A stretch of 61,759 nucleotides of DNA from Acinetobacter brisouii (GCF_008993995.1 NZ_BKNN01000010.1:1-61759); one strand, 5' to 3'. Shown: positions 29,213 through 37,767, counted from the stretch's first letter. Numbers and translations: made by a program. Notes: generated by a model from the letters alone, not told the origin.

Positions 29213-29671
29213 CTACATTTGTGGACTTGGTGCAGGGCTACTGCCATGTTTATGTTGGTTGTATTGATCGCGTATTTCTTGCATCGTGCCTTTTTTGTCT
29301 TTGACTTCACCATTCACAAACAAGTCGCCTTCGATATATGTCCCGTCTTTTTTTAGCCAGACGGAGTGCCCAAACTGGTCATAAATACAGGTTTCACCTT
29401 CAGCAACATCAATCTTGATCGCACCGCCACTGGTGGCGACCACAATCGACTTGGCTGTTTTCCCTTGAAGTGGAATTACCACCACTTTGGCGGCATCAGG
29501 TACATGCGAGCTAAAGCCGACCTGTTGCACCAGTTCAACTTCTTGCAAGACTTCATCGGCAAAGCCTTTAAGTTGTAAGCTGCTTGAACTGCCACGGGCA
29601 ACAATGCCTAAAAAGCATTGGCGGACTTGAGTTTTAGCTTTACTAATTTGGGAACGAATGGCATCAATCAT
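29213..29671 (-). CDS. Central spike protein (Mu gp45-like, GpV family)
   Basis: A 152-residue baseplate spike that pierces the outer membrane. It shows the OB-fold region (VELVQQVGFSSHVPDAAKVVVIPLQGK), then beta-helix repeats (GETCIYDQFGHSVWLKKDGTYIEGDLFVNGEV). It ends with NQHKHG, the HxH motif that binds iron at the apex in Mu gp45 and P2 gpV. It overlaps the P-like hub gene by four bases. Confidence 0.9.
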   Translation of the reverse strand: MIDAIRSQISKAKTQVRQCFLGIVARGSSSSLQLKGFADEVLQEVELVQQVGFSSHVPDAAKVVVIPLQGKTAKSIVVATSGGAIKIDVAEGETCIYDQFGHSVWLKKDGTYIEGDLFVNGEVKDKKGTMQEIRDQYNQHKHGSSPAPSPQM

Positions 29672-30798
29672 GCTGTAGCTCCTTGTTTCTTGGTCTTTTC
29701 AGCCTGTTGCTCAGCCTTCTTTTTGCTATGGCGTTTTTTGGCTGCTTTGGTTTGTTTCTCTTTATGAGCAAGTGGCTGTGCCCAGTCACCTTGGCGTTTT
29801 AATTTCAGTTCCGTGGTTTGACCACCGCTACGCGAAAGCTTTAAGGTACGACCCATCACCGCCCATTTAGCGGTGGCACGGGAAAGCACGTCGCTTTTTA
29901 AATTGAGATACCAGCCTGTTGACCAGACTTTATTGTCGATCTGCCAGCCTTTCACAGTGGGGTTTAAGCTATAGGCTTCTAGGTTATTGTCAGCTTGGAT
30001 TTTTTTAAGCGCTGCGTCGGCTTCAGCTTTGGTTTCAACATCACCCAAAGACACGATTTTTAGGCGATTAAAGCCATAAGACGTAGAGGTTTTGCCTTCA
30101 GACAAAATGTGATTCGCATTGCCATCCTGACTTAAAATTTTAATTTCGCTATAGACGTTAGAAACATCTTCATCGTATTGCGCTTCTAACACGTTGTTAT
30201 CATTACCGTCATACATCAGTAATAAATCGGTCTTAATGTGGTATGGATTCGCAAAAGGATCACCAACTTTTAATGTGCCATCAGCTTCTAACCAAACATA
30301 CTGACCAGTGACTTGAGCCGCCTTATTAATCGCATCCCAAAGTGCTTCCCCTGGTTCAACTGAAACCTTATTTTTTAAGGCTGAATTGTCTTGAATAGAG
30401 ATGCTTTTAAATAGAGAACCGAGGTCACCCGACTTGACATATTTATTGAGCAAAACACCTAAAGTGACTTGTCGACCACTGAAAATAGGCACAGAGCAAT
30501 CAATCAGTTGACCGACCAAGTCACGCCCTGAAACTTGTAATGCACGTCCGTGGCGGCTAACAGCCTCGGAGATTTTGTCAATAATTCCAGTAAGTACCAG
30601 CTCATTGCCATAATAAAATTTGACAGGTTTTCCACTTGCCACACTGCTCGGAAGTTGATCATAAACAGGATTAAATAGCGTGACACTCCAGCTATCGGCT
30701 GGTGTATCAATTGCGTTGTCGAGCGAAGCCTCATCCCAACCTGAGAGTTCATAGCCACCCACAATTAAGCGGATTGCGTTGTTGTTCGAGTCAATCAT
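29668..30798 (-). CDS. Baseplate hub protein (Mu gpP/gp44-like)
   Basis: A 376-residue GpD/gp27-like hub joining the tail tube to the spike. Motifs include YELSGWDEASLDNAIDTPADSW and GRALQVSGRDLVGQLIDCS. The last ~50 residues are very Lys-rich (KAAKKRHSKKKAEQQAEKT), possibly contacting DNA or the tape measure protein. It follows the N-like gene in the standard Mu order. Confidence 0.88.
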   Translation of the reverse strand: MIDSNNNAIRLIVGGYELSGWDEASLDNAIDTPADSWSVTLFNPVYDQLPSSVASGKPVKFYYGNELVLTGIIDKISEAVSRHGRALQVSGRDLVGQLIDCSVPIFSGRQVTLGVLLNKYVKSGDLGSLFKSISIQDNSALKNKVSVEPGEALWDAINKAAQVTGQYVWLEADGTLKVGDPFANPYHIKTDLLLMYDGNDNNVLEAQYDEDVSNVYSEIKILSQDGNANHILSEGKTSTSYGFNRLKIVSLGDVETKAEADAALKKIQADNNLEAYSLNPTVKGWQIDNKVWSTGWYLNLKSDVLSRATAKWAVMGRTLKLSRSGGQTTELKLKRQGDWAQPLAHKEKQTKAAKKRHSKKKAEQQAEKTKKQGATA

Positions 30799-30852
30799 AG
30801 ATTGCCTCCTTGCACTCGTACAAAGATTCTCAATCTTTGTTTAACCTCGTTC

Positions 30853-32040
30853 TTATCTTGCATAAACAGTCAACTCCATACCCTTAAGCAACACAGCAGG
30901 GTTCTGCAAATTTGGATTTAAGCGTCGAATTTCATCGGCACGGGTGTAATCTTCATAGAGCTGATGTGCTAACCAGTGCAATGTGCAAGGCACAAGCACT
31001 GTCGTGGTTGTAATGGGTGGACGTGTTTCAATCAGTTCCTGAATCTGCAAATGCAACTGATCAGCAACGTCCTTATAGATTTGAATTTGGGTGACTGAGG
31101 TCAACTGGAGAGCATCATCGGTTTGCTCACGCTCAGTATTGATCGCGGCTTGAATCACCTGACGGTTTTGTTGACGAATCACTGCCAAGTCAATTGGTGT
31201 CAAACTAACTTCATTACCTGCCACCATGTCTGACTTAACGCTTTCAATAATCTGTTGAGTCACCGCGACAGTGCTGGCCACTTGGGTGGCTGTCCAAAGC
31301 TGTTTTAATGAGGTTGGCGTATCATCATCTGTAAACAGATGACCAAAACGAGAAATACGTTTAGCTAAATCACGCCACTTTGAGATCGCTGAAATGGATG
31401 TATCAAATGTGACGAGCTGACTGAGATCATCAACCAAGCCAACGATATAATCTGCGGGAGATAAAATATCTTCAATGGTTGCTTTGGCGAGATTTAAGTA
31501 TGAGCGGGCTGTATTAATGCCATTGCGGATGTTGTTTACAACGGTAAAGAATTGGTTCTTATCTGCGTTATTCAACTGTTCTAACGCTGTTTCTAACGCA
31601 GTCGCAGGCGCATCAATAATCGATGCCGTATCAATACTGTCTACCGTTGCAACAGGAACAAAGAAGGTTTTTTGCTGATCTTTACCAAGGATGAATTCGA
31701 TAGAGATGTAACAGGTATCAACATTCTCAGCGTCATGGTCGACATTGTGACTCAGTACGCTTGCAGTACAGACACCATAAATCGGGTGAATCAATTCACC
31801 CGAACCAGTTTCATCCAGTGCAAGGATTAAATTGTCTGATTCAGCTTTATAGTCATCACCTGTAAAGACAGCTTGAATACTGATTTTACGCGGGTCTTTG
31901 CCCATGTCCTCAATGTATGCTTCATCGGAATAGGGCGCTTGGTGGATGGCTTGAGATTTGGACACGGCATCTTTGGTAGAGATACACTCAAATGGTACTC
32001 CCCGAAAACTCGCATCCTGTAAATCATCTTTCCAAGCCAT
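30853..32040 (-). CDS. DNA circularisation/tail protein N-like (Mu gp43)
   Basis: A 395-residue Mu N-family protein: MAWKDDLQDASFRGVPFEC start, IEDMGKDPRKISIQAVFTGDDY, GELIHPIYGV, and a C-terminal LysM-like tail-connector region (RADEIRRLNPNLQNPAVLLKG). The start codon follows a hairpin and eight T residues. The likely Shine-Dalgarno GTGAGG is the 3' arm of that hairpin, which suggests structural control of translation. Confidence 0.88.
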   Translation of the reverse strand: MAWKDDLQDASFRGVPFECISTKDAVSKSQAIHQAPYSDEAYIEDMGKDPRKISIQAVFTGDDYKAESDNLILALDETGSGELIHPIYGVCTASVLSHNVDHDAENVDTCYISIEFILGKDQQKTFFVPVATVDSIDTASIIDAPATALETALEQLNNADKNQFFTVVNNIRNGINTARSYLNLAKATIEDILSPADYIVGLVDDLSQLVTFDTSISAISKWRDLAKRISRFGHLFTDDDTPTSLKQLWTATQVASTVAVTQQIIESVKSDMVAGNEVSLTPIDLAVIRQQNRQVIQAAINTEREQTDDALQLTSVTQIQIYKDVADQLHLQIQELIETRPPITTTTVLVPCTLHWLAHQLYEDYTRADEIRRLNPNLQNPAVLLKGMELTVYAR

Positions 32041-32046
32041 AAAAAA

Positions 32047-32066
32047 AACCTCACGTTAATGAGGTT
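32047..32066 (-). terminator. Hairpin with T-run directly before the N-like start codon
   Basis: On the minus strand AACCTCA-TTAACG-TGAGGTT followed by eight T, then ATG. It can terminate the tape-measure transcript. Its 3' arm also contains the GAGG ribosome-binding sequence for the next gene, so it may mask translation instead. Confidence 0.65.
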
Positions 32067-32097
32067 ATTTTGCAGAGACTAACTCAAAAAATTAGGC

Positions 32098-32109
32098 GGA
32101 AATGCTTCC
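32098..32109 (-). promoter_or_regulatory. Late-operon dyad 5 (GGAAGCATTTCC)
   Basis: One of five GGAA-N4-TTCC dyads in the late region. It lies right at the stop codon of the tape-measure gene and 58 nt ahead of the N-like start codon. Proposed activator site; see the corresponding finding. Confidence 0.55.
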
Positions 32110-32110
32110 A

Positions 32111-34336
32111 TTATTTTGCGGCAAGGTAAGAGGGTACAGCACCATGTCTTTTTTCTTCAGTGTTAGCGTGTTGAGACAGTGAATTCAACAGTGGTGATGA
32201 TGAACCACCAGAACCCGCTGGCATATTAAACACAGGCTTATTGTTTTGAATTGCACTCACGACTGAGTCAAATTTTGCGGATAATACGGTGGTCTGTCTT
32301 TGTTGTTCGGCAATCATCTGCTCATATTTAGTCTGAGCTTCAACAGCGGCTTTGGCATCTTCATTACCAAAAAATGCGAGTGTTTTTGCAATGGTTTCAC
32401 CAACTTTGTCATCAAATTTTTGACCAGTTTCCGTTTTCATGTACATGTCACGAGTTACTGTACCAATACCATAGCCAACGCCACCCGCTAGAATAAACTG
32501 TCCCGCTGTGGTTGCAGCACCACCTGAAGCAAGCCCACCCGCAGCAGCACCTGCGGCTCTCCCCCCAAGCCCACCGCCTAATCCGCCAGCTCGCATTGCT
32601 AGCGCAGCCGCACCACCAGCTGTTGCGACTGCTGTTAAACCCAATACTGCCGCAGAGGCAGCAGCAGCAATCCCTGCATTTGATGATGCAAAATCGGCAA
32701 GTTTTTGTTTTAAATTACCTAACCAATCAGCTACACCATTGTAGTTATCAACACGTGCATTAAATCTAGCCGTATCGAAAGCACCATCTTTACCATACTC
32801 TTGAGCAGCTTGACGATCATGTGATGTTTGAATTGTACCGCCCGAATTATCGACACCTTTGTCTAGCTGGTCTTTGAATCCTCCTTTGTCCATATTCATG
32901 GTGAAACCCATAAATGATAGTAGAGCCTGTTTATTATGAAATATCTTACCAACTTCTGATTGAGCAACAATTTGTGTGGCTGCTTGAACATTTTCTAAAT
33001 ATTCAGCATCATTACCTGATTTTAAAGCTACTTGAGCTTTATCACGATATTTACGATATAGAGGATTTGTTTTCATTTGACGATTTAGAAGAAGTGCAGC
33101 AGCTTCAACCTCACCTATACCTTGTTCACGCATATTTGCGACATATGTAGTCCAGTCAAATCCTTTACGTTTCTTACTTACACCATATGCTGCAATGGGA
33201 TCTCCATCTTGCACACGAATATTTTTAGCAAATGACAATCCAAGATGATATTGACTAAATGATCCTAGTAAATCAGATAAGTTAACTGCGGCACCTTCAG
33301 CAGTTCCCGCAGTTTTTTTACTTAGCTGCATCATGACAAGTAAATCCCGATACCCTTTGTCACCAATATAACCAGCGCCTTTACCTTGAGTAAGTAGATC
33401 AGGCATATAGCGAGCCATGTCACGTAATTCAAATGACCCCAACTGACCAGCTCTCATTGCTTGATCATTTGCACGCGATAAATTAGTTAAACCAAAATTA
33501 CGTTGAGCGACAGTCATTAAGGCAACATCATTTGGATCTGCACCAGAAGCAAACCCTGTACGACTGACTTGTAACATGACATCTTTTAATTCTTTAAAAT
33601 CATAAACGTTTGAAGATGTTAAGGTATTTAGAGCTTGAACCATCTGCTGAGGCGATGATCCGCCTTTAGTCGTTGAATTACGAACAAAGCCTTCCATCTC
33701 AATCACTTTTTTATTAAAGTCAGGTACAGACATTTCTTGTCCCGCAAGTGCTGTATCTGTTGAAAGACTAATTTGACGCATATAATCGCGAGGATCTTTT
33801 AAATAATTCGATCCAATCATACCAGCAGCATATGCTCCTCCAGCGATTGCTGCTGTTGTGCCAATCAAATTGCTACCTCCAGTTCCACCGCGCCCAATTT
33901 CACGGTTGGCACGACCAGCCGCTTCTAACTGTTGACGCAATCGATCAGCAGCAGCGACCTGTTGCCGTAGCATATTAATCTGTAACTGATAATCTCGATT
34001 TTGATTACGAGTTTGCTGTGACAGTGATCTGGATTGCCGAACTTGCTGCTCAAGCACGCGCTCCAGCAATTGATTGGTTCTTAGAGAGGCATTGGTCTGT
34101 GTGGTTTGTTGAGTGACAGAACGAGCATTTTGCTGATAGAGCCGACCAAGCTGTTGCAACTGCTGACTTTGAATGCGGGTTTGTTGGGACTGTTGACGTA
34201 GCACGCCTTCCAGCATACGGTTGGTACGCAGCAGCTCATTGGCTGTGCCTTTTTGAGACTGCCCAAGCTGCTCAAGGACACTCTGAGCCTGCTTTCCATT
34301 CAAGTTTAACGTCAAGCTTACTGTTGTATTGGTCAT
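32111..34336 (-). CDS. Tail tape measure protein
   Basis: A 741-residue protein that sets tail length. The first ~130 residues are a Gln/Arg-rich coiled coil (LLRTNRMLEGVLRQQSQQTR). A central domain follows, then a hydrophobic Gly/Ala-rich region (about 560-640, with AAAASAAVLGLTAVATAGGA) as in TMPs that insert into the host membrane. Its position after the tail-assembly chaperones and its length fit Mu gp42. Confidence 0.88.
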   Translation of the reverse strand: MTNTTVSLTLNLNGKQAQSVLEQLGQSQKGTANELLRTNRMLEGVLRQQSQQTRIQSQQLQQLGRLYQQNARSVTQQTTQTNASLRTNQLLERVLEQQVRQSRSLSQQTRNQNRDYQLQINMLRQQVAAADRLRQQLEAAGRANREIGRGGTGGSNLIGTTAAIAGGAYAAGMIGSNYLKDPRDYMRQISLSTDTALAGQEMSVPDFNKKVIEMEGFVRNSTTKGGSSPQQMVQALNTLTSSNVYDFKELKDVMLQVSRTGFASGADPNDVALMTVAQRNFGLTNLSRANDQAMRAGQLGSFELRDMARYMPDLLTQGKGAGYIGDKGYRDLLVMMQLSKKTAGTAEGAAVNLSDLLGSFSQYHLGLSFAKNIRVQDGDPIAAYGVSKKRKGFDWTTYVANMREQGIGEVEAAALLLNRQMKTNPLYRKYRDKAQVALKSGNDAEYLENVQAATQIVAQSEVGKIFHNKQALLSFMGFTMNMDKGGFKDQLDKGVDNSGGTIQTSHDRQAAQEYGKDGAFDTARFNARVDNYNGVADWLGNLKQKLADFASSNAGIAAAASAAVLGLTAVATAGGAAALAMRAGGLGGGLGGRAAGAAAGGLASGGAATTAGQFILAGGVGYGIGTVTRDMYMKTETGQKFDDKVGETIAKTLAFFGNEDAKAAVEAQTKYEQMIAEQQRQTTVLSAKFDSVVSAIQNNKPVFNMPAGSGGSSSPLLNSLSQHANTEEKRHGAVPSYLAAK

Positions 34337-34560
34337 TTACACACCCGCTTGGTAGAGACATATTTTTTTTCAGTCGTTTGAGCTGAAGATGACTGGGGCT
34401 TGGGAGGAGTATTGTGCTGCCGCTCCTGAGGGAGTTTTTTTAATTCGATGACTTCTGTTAAAAATGCCAATGCATATTGCATTGGCATTTTTTCAGCATA
34501 GTCTAAACCGACACCGACTCTGTGCAATGCAGCAATCAGTTCGATGGGTTGCTTAAACTC
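34333..34560 (-). CDS. Tail assembly chaperone, downstream (frameshift) part
   Basis: The frame reading QPIELIAALHRVGVGLDYAEK is open upstream of any ATG and overlaps the preceding chaperone ORF in the -1 frame. It has no ribosome-binding site. Many tailed phages make such a protein by ribosomal slippage (lambda G-T, Mu gp41-42), so I read this as the frameshift extension. The product ends in a low-complexity tail and overlaps the tape measure start by four bases. A possible slip site is TTTAAGC near 34556, which is not a strong heptamer. Confidence 0.6.
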   Translation of the reverse strand, partial: EFKQPIELIAALHRVGVGLDYAEKMPMQYALAFLTEVIELKKLPQERQHNTPPKPQSSSAQTTEKKYVSTKRVCK

Positions 34561-34862
34561 TCGGCTTCTAGCTTTAGTGTAAGATCAAATTCTAGTGCTT
34601 CTAAAGCCTTAAAATTTGCACTTGAGCACTGCGTTAATTGTTCATAAGTGAGTGTATGGAAAGCTCCATCAGGATCAATTAATTCAGTTTTTGCTGCCAT
34701 TTCATAGAGCAACCAAAATTCACCATCCTTTGCCTGTTGACGGGCTTTGAATAATTCTAAAGTAGTGAGATCAGACACTTGAACTTGTGTACAAGCCACC
34801 GCTTTGTTATTTTTCAAAATTGTAATTGGAACAGGTAACTTACCTAAAACACTGAGCTTCAT
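34536..34862 (-). CDS. Tail assembly chaperone (Mu gp41-like), upstream part
   Basis: About 108 residues located between tube and tape measure genes, the invariant place for tail chaperones. It has SVLGKLPVPITILKNNKAV at the start and ends LEFDLTLKLEAESLSNPSN. It is expected to coat the tape measure protein during tube assembly. The following ORF in the -1 frame continues the conserved sequence. Confidence 0.75.
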   Translation of the reverse strand: MKLSVLGKLPVPITILKNNKAVACTQVQVSDLTTLELFKARQQAKDGEFWLLYEMAAKTELIDPDGAFHTLTYEQLTQCSSANFKALEALEFDLTLKLEAESLSNPSN

Positions 34863-34881
34863 CATTTTTTCCTAGTCAAAA

Positions 34882-35259
34882 TTAAGCTGATTCATCCAAT
34901 ACATCCATCGCAAACATAGTCAGATCACGACGGGTTTCACCTTCAACGGAGTAAGCGTCACTGACAGTTTGGGTTGTACAGTCAATATAGGTTTTACGAT
35001 GATTCCCTGTGATTGATTCGATACTAAGACGAGCATCTACAATTGCGCCCCAGTCAACCGTATCTTTTCCATCTGGAATCACCACTGAAACATCAAGGGT
35101 ATAGGTTTCTACACCGCCCGCACGGTATCGTACTTTACGTGTACGGTTCATGGTCTTAATGGGTTTTTGCCCAGTGTCTGTCTTGGGTGTACAGGAAGCA
35201 CAATCATAGTCTTCACCATTCACACTCAAGACGATAATGCCAACAGCTTCTTCAGCCAT
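34882..35259 (-). CDS. Tail tube protein (Mu gpM-like)
   Basis: A 125-residue tube subunit with VGIIVLSVNGEDYDCASCTPKTDTGQKPIKTMNR and a beta-rich remainder (YTLDVSVVIPDGKDTVDWG). It follows the sheath, as in Mu (L then M). It is separated from the sheath by a strong terminator and a GGAA-N4-TTCC dyad, so it probably starts a new transcript. Confidence 0.85.
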   Translation of the reverse strand: MAEEAVGIIVLSVNGEDYDCASCTPKTDTGQKPIKTMNRTRKVRYRAGGVETYTLDVSVVIPDGKDTVDWGAIVDARLSIESITGNHRKTYIDCTTQTVSDAYSVEGETRRDLTMFAMDVLDESA

Positions 35260-35319
35260 TTGAGTCTCTCGTTTTATATGATGACTTATTATTCAATAGC
35301 AGCACTGGTGGTTTCAGTC

Positions 35320-35331
35320 GGAAATGCTTCC
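35320..35331 (-). promoter_or_regulatory. Late-operon dyad 4 (GGAAGCATTTCC)
   Basis: Same 12-mer as at 32098. Lies directly after the T-tract of the sheath terminator and 61 nt before the tube start codon. Confidence 0.6.
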
Positions 35332-35337
35332 AAAAAT

Positions 35338-35360
35338 AAAGCGGACAAATTGTCCGCTTT
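35338..35360. terminator. Terminator between sheath and tube genes
   Basis: Ten-bp stem AAAGCGGACA / TGTCCGCTTT with a 3-nt loop and T-rich flanks on both strands. Confidence 0.88.
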
Positions 35361-35387
35361 ATTTAAAACCAAGTATAAAAATTGTAC

Positions 35388-36188
35388 TTAGTAGACATTC
35401 AATGTCGCAGCAATCACATGCATACCACGCACCCAATAAGCAGGCACTTGCACATTCACTCGATACTCATCACTTGCATCTTTTGTCACTGTCAGCTGAT
35501 CAGCCGTATCGCTTACATTCTGTAGAATTTCGGCTTTATCAAGCTTGAGTAATTCAGCTAAGAATAATGAACGCAAGTTACGACGTTGTGCGGCTGTGTT
35601 TTTACGACGACGTTCTTTTAAAGCTGCTGTGCGTAATACTTTACGTGTGTAGTCAATCGTGAGCGCACCGTTGATATCGAGCATGATGTCATCATCCAAA
35701 CCTGAGTCTGGATTAACGCGATAGGTCGATACAGCGCGAACAATTTCAGGGTTGCCATCAGCGCCTGTTTGAATCATACAGACACCTGCATTCATAGCAC
35801 GTTCCATACGTTCAAATGTTAGCTTGTATGAATCATCTACAGCGGTTACACCACCCAAATTCACACCATTAAAAGGCAAAGCAGGGTCGGATGAATCTGC
35901 CAGTGCTGCTGCCATTGCACCTGCAATTTCGGGTTCTTGACCTGTTGCACCGTGATAGCAAACACAAATCACTCGATAACTGGTCTTGACTGTGGCTTGA
36001 TCTGCAAAAGTAGTTGCGGTATCGATGTCTGAAAATGGAATCACTAAAATAGCAGGGCGTTGCTCAATCGCATCGCTGACTGAATTTAAGTGTTCAATCC
36101 AAGCCGTTGTCTCCGCACCAAGTTCGGGTGCTTCGGAAAGGGCGATGATGGTATGCCCAAGCGGGGCGATTTTTTCTTGAATAGACAT
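35388..36188 (-). CDS. Tail sheath, C-terminal part
   Basis: A 266-residue protein equivalent to the subtilisin-like and C-terminal domains of gpL-type sheaths: PLGHTIIALSEAPELGAETTAW, VSTYRVNPDSGLDDDIMLDINGALTIDY, KVLRTAALKERRRKNT, and a C-terminal strand ending VIAATLNVY. A normal sheath is one polypeptide of about 390-500 residues; here the N-terminal part is encoded separately at 36951-37220. Its ribosome-binding site is weak. It could be one piece of a functional split sheath or a product of decay. Confidence 0.75.
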   Translation of the reverse strand: MSIQEKIAPLGHTIIALSEAPELGAETTAWIEHLNSVSDAIEQRPAILVIPFSDIDTATTFADQATVKTSYRVICVCYHGATGQEPEIAGAMAAALADSSDPALPFNGVNLGGVTAVDDSYKLTFERMERAMNAGVCMIQTGADGNPEIVRAVSTYRVNPDSGLDDDIMLDINGALTIDYTRKVLRTAALKERRRKNTAAQRRNLRSLFLAELLKLDKAEILQNVSDTADQLTVTKDASDEYRVNVQVPAYWVRGMHVIAATLNVY

Positions 36189-36207
36189 TTTATGTACTCA
36201 TAAATAA

Positions 36208-36978
36208 TTAGTAACTTACAGACCAATTCACAATAGCGCAGGATTGAAGTGTTATCTCCTCACCAAAAATAGTTTGAATCAGGTCATGTTCAGCACTTGG
36301 AGTGAATAAAAATTCAATCGTATTCGATTGTGCCGTAATCATATTTGGGTGATCGAGTGAACCACCTTGAATAGGTTGATCATACGCAGCAACGAATGCT
36401 TTTTGATTCGTTGTTCCCTCTGGCGAAAAATAGCTAGTGACTAAGTCATCAAAAAAACCGTAATGCGCCAAAATATTCACAAGGACTGTTGGAGCTGGGG
36501 CACCTCCTGCATTTTCAGAATTGGTGATAATTTCTCCACCATTAATACGATATGAGTATTGATACATTCCGCCTATAGTAGGAATAACCAAATCAGGAAC
36601 AGTTAAAGAGGTCGGCGTACAGATAAATTCAGGCGTTCTTTCTAGCCGCTCTAGCGTTATGGTTTCTGCTGCAATGCTAAGTGTGGCATCTATCCAATTC
36701 ATTATTTCAACATAAGGAATTTTTAGGGAAAAATGACGAACTCCTGAAGGAATGGTAATTTTCTGATCGCTCGAATCATAAACCACACCATCACTTAGCA
36801 CTAAACTGACATCTGATTGCGAACCCTCTGTGTGTGAAGAAGACAATTTATAATCAAATGAAATCGTTTCTTGAGTAATTCCTGTCAATTCAACATCAAC
36901 AACAATATCTTCCCCGTCAACCCATTTAAGCCCAGTAAGAGAAGAAATGCTCAAAGGATCGCCTGCTTTCCCACGCAT
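36208..36978 (-). CDS. Beta-rich (Ig/Calx-beta-like) protein embedded in the sheath locus
   Basis: A 256-residue, beta-rich ORF between the sheath N- and C-terminal parts. The stretch SDVSLVLSDGVVYDSSDQKI resembles Ig-like or Calx-beta repeats used as virion decoration. It overlaps the sheath N-terminal ORF by 28 nt in the -1 frame. It could be translated as a fusion through the GGGAAAG slippery heptamer at 36966-36972, or independently from ATG 36978, which has GGTGGA 6 nt upstream. No enzymatic motif. Confidence 0.6.
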   Translation of the reverse strand: MRGKAGDPLSISSLTGLKWVDGEDIVVDVELTGITQETISFDYKLSSSHTEGSQSDVSLVLSDGVVYDSSDQKITIPSGVRHFSLKIPYVEIMNWIDATLSIAAETITLERLERTPEFICTPTSLTVPDLVIPTIGGMYQYSYRINGGEIITNSENAGGAPAPTVLVNILAHYGFFDDLVTSYFSPEGTTNQKAFVAAYDQPIQGGSLDHPNMITAQSNTIEFLFTPSAEHDLIQTIFGEEITLQSCAIVNWSVSY

Positions 36979-37220
36979 TGCACATCCACCGTACGAAAAG
37001 TTTTAATTGCTGCTTTCATCATTCGACCAGCCACTGAGTCTGTACCAAATTTGGTATCTGCCGAGGTGGTATCATAAATATCCACAGGGCTTGTGATTGC
37101 TGCAATATCAGAAGTGACAAACAGAACTTTTTGGGTATTACTCAAAAGCCCCGAACGCTGTGTATTAATGTTAATGTCGGTATAGACACCTGGTGTTTTA
37201 ATTCCTGCTGAAATCGCCAT
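36951..37220 (-). CDS. Tail sheath, N-terminal part
   Basis: 89 residues matching the N-terminus of Mu-like sheath proteins (SAGIKTPGVYTDININTQRS, VDIYDTTSADTKFGTDSVAG, RMMKAAIKTFRTVDVQ), which carries the strand donated to a neighbouring subunit. It stops at TGA 36951-36953, only 12 nt after a G GGA AAG heptamer in the correct phase for -1 slippage. A slip would give an 85 + 252 residue fusion with the next ORF. Confidence 0.75.
   Translation of the reverse strand: MAISAGIKTPGVYTDININTQRSGLLSNTQKVLFVTSDIAAITSPVDIYDTTSADTKFGTDSVAGRMMKAAIKTFRTVDVQCVGKQAIL
36966..36972 (-). promoter_or_regulatory. Candidate -1 programmed frameshift site GGGAAAG
   Basis: The heptamer is in phase G-GGA-AAG within the sheath N-terminal frame, the same slippery sequence used by lambda G-T. 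GGTGGA lies 12 nt upstream, a spacing at which internal Shine-Dalgarno sequences stimulate slippage. The overlapping -1 frame is open. The same GGTGGA would also suit initiation at ATG 36978, so the two readings compete. Confidence 0.5.
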
Positions 37221-37232
37221 AATTCATTCACC

Positions 37233-37757
37233 TCATACAGCTTGCGGTTGTGCGTAGAGTTGAACTGGGATAGTGAATTGCTTAGAGCCACCATTCCATT
37301 CAACTAAAATCGTGGCATCACGACCCGCGTACTGACCGCGTGTTGAGATTGTGCGTGTTGCAGCATCATATTCGAGATATTGCAAAGCATTATTTTCACT
37401 CACATCTGTGACTGTAATGGCTTGATTTGCGCCACTTGGAGTGACAATAAGCTGAATCTTTGTTTCATTGGGTGCATCTTTTAAAATGACCGTATTTGGA
37501 TAAATGTTGACATCTGTAATTTGAATCAGACTTGAGTCAGAACCGCCAGTATTGCTACCTGAGTCAGAACCGCCAGTATTGCTACCTGAGTCAGAACCGC
37601 CAGTATCTGAGTCAGTCGCGGGTAGATTAATCACACCGCCCAATGCTTCAACTGCTGCGAACAGCGCATTAAGTTTTAAAACATCTGCGCCTGTGACTTG
37701 ATCACGGCTTGAGATACGTACTGTCATTTCCAAATTAACCTCTGCTTGAAAACTCAT
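37233..37757 (-). CDS. Ig-like virion protein with a repeat linker
   Basis: A 174-residue protein. N-terminal ~50 residues: EVNLEMTVRISSRDQVTGAD. Then a 9-residue Gly/Ser/Asn/Asp repeat linker (GGSDSGSNT type, 2.7 copies) and a C-terminal Ig-like beta domain (IQITDVNIYPNTVILKDAPN). It precedes the sheath and may decorate the virion surface; this is inference. The repeat is prone to slippage, so length variants between relatives are expected. Confidence 0.6.
   Translation of the reverse strand: MSFQAEVNLEMTVRISSRDQVTGADVLKLNALFAAVEALGGVINLPATDSDTGGSDSGSNTGGSDSGSNTGGSDSSLIQITDVNIYPNTVILKDAPNETKIQLIVTPSGANQAITVTDVSENNALQYLEYDAATRTISTRGQYAGRDATILVEWNGGSKQFTIPVQLYAQPQAV
37534..37606. repeat. 27-bp tandem repeat, 2.7 copies
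   Basis: Units at 37534-37560 and 37561-37587 are identical and begin GAGTCAGAACCGCC. A 19-bp partial copy follows at 37588-37606. In frame it encodes a flexible linker between two domains of the protein above. Confidence 0.95.
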
Positions 37758-37767
37758 ATTTTTGCCT

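Noticed and set aside
32508-32763. Plus-strand Pro/Ala- or Gln/His-rich ORFs
   Set aside because: Shadows of the Gly/Ala-rich membrane region of the tape measure gene on the other strand.
37534-37606. Possible CRISPR-like repeats
   Set aside because: The 27-bp units are directly tandem with no spacers and stay in frame inside a coding region.
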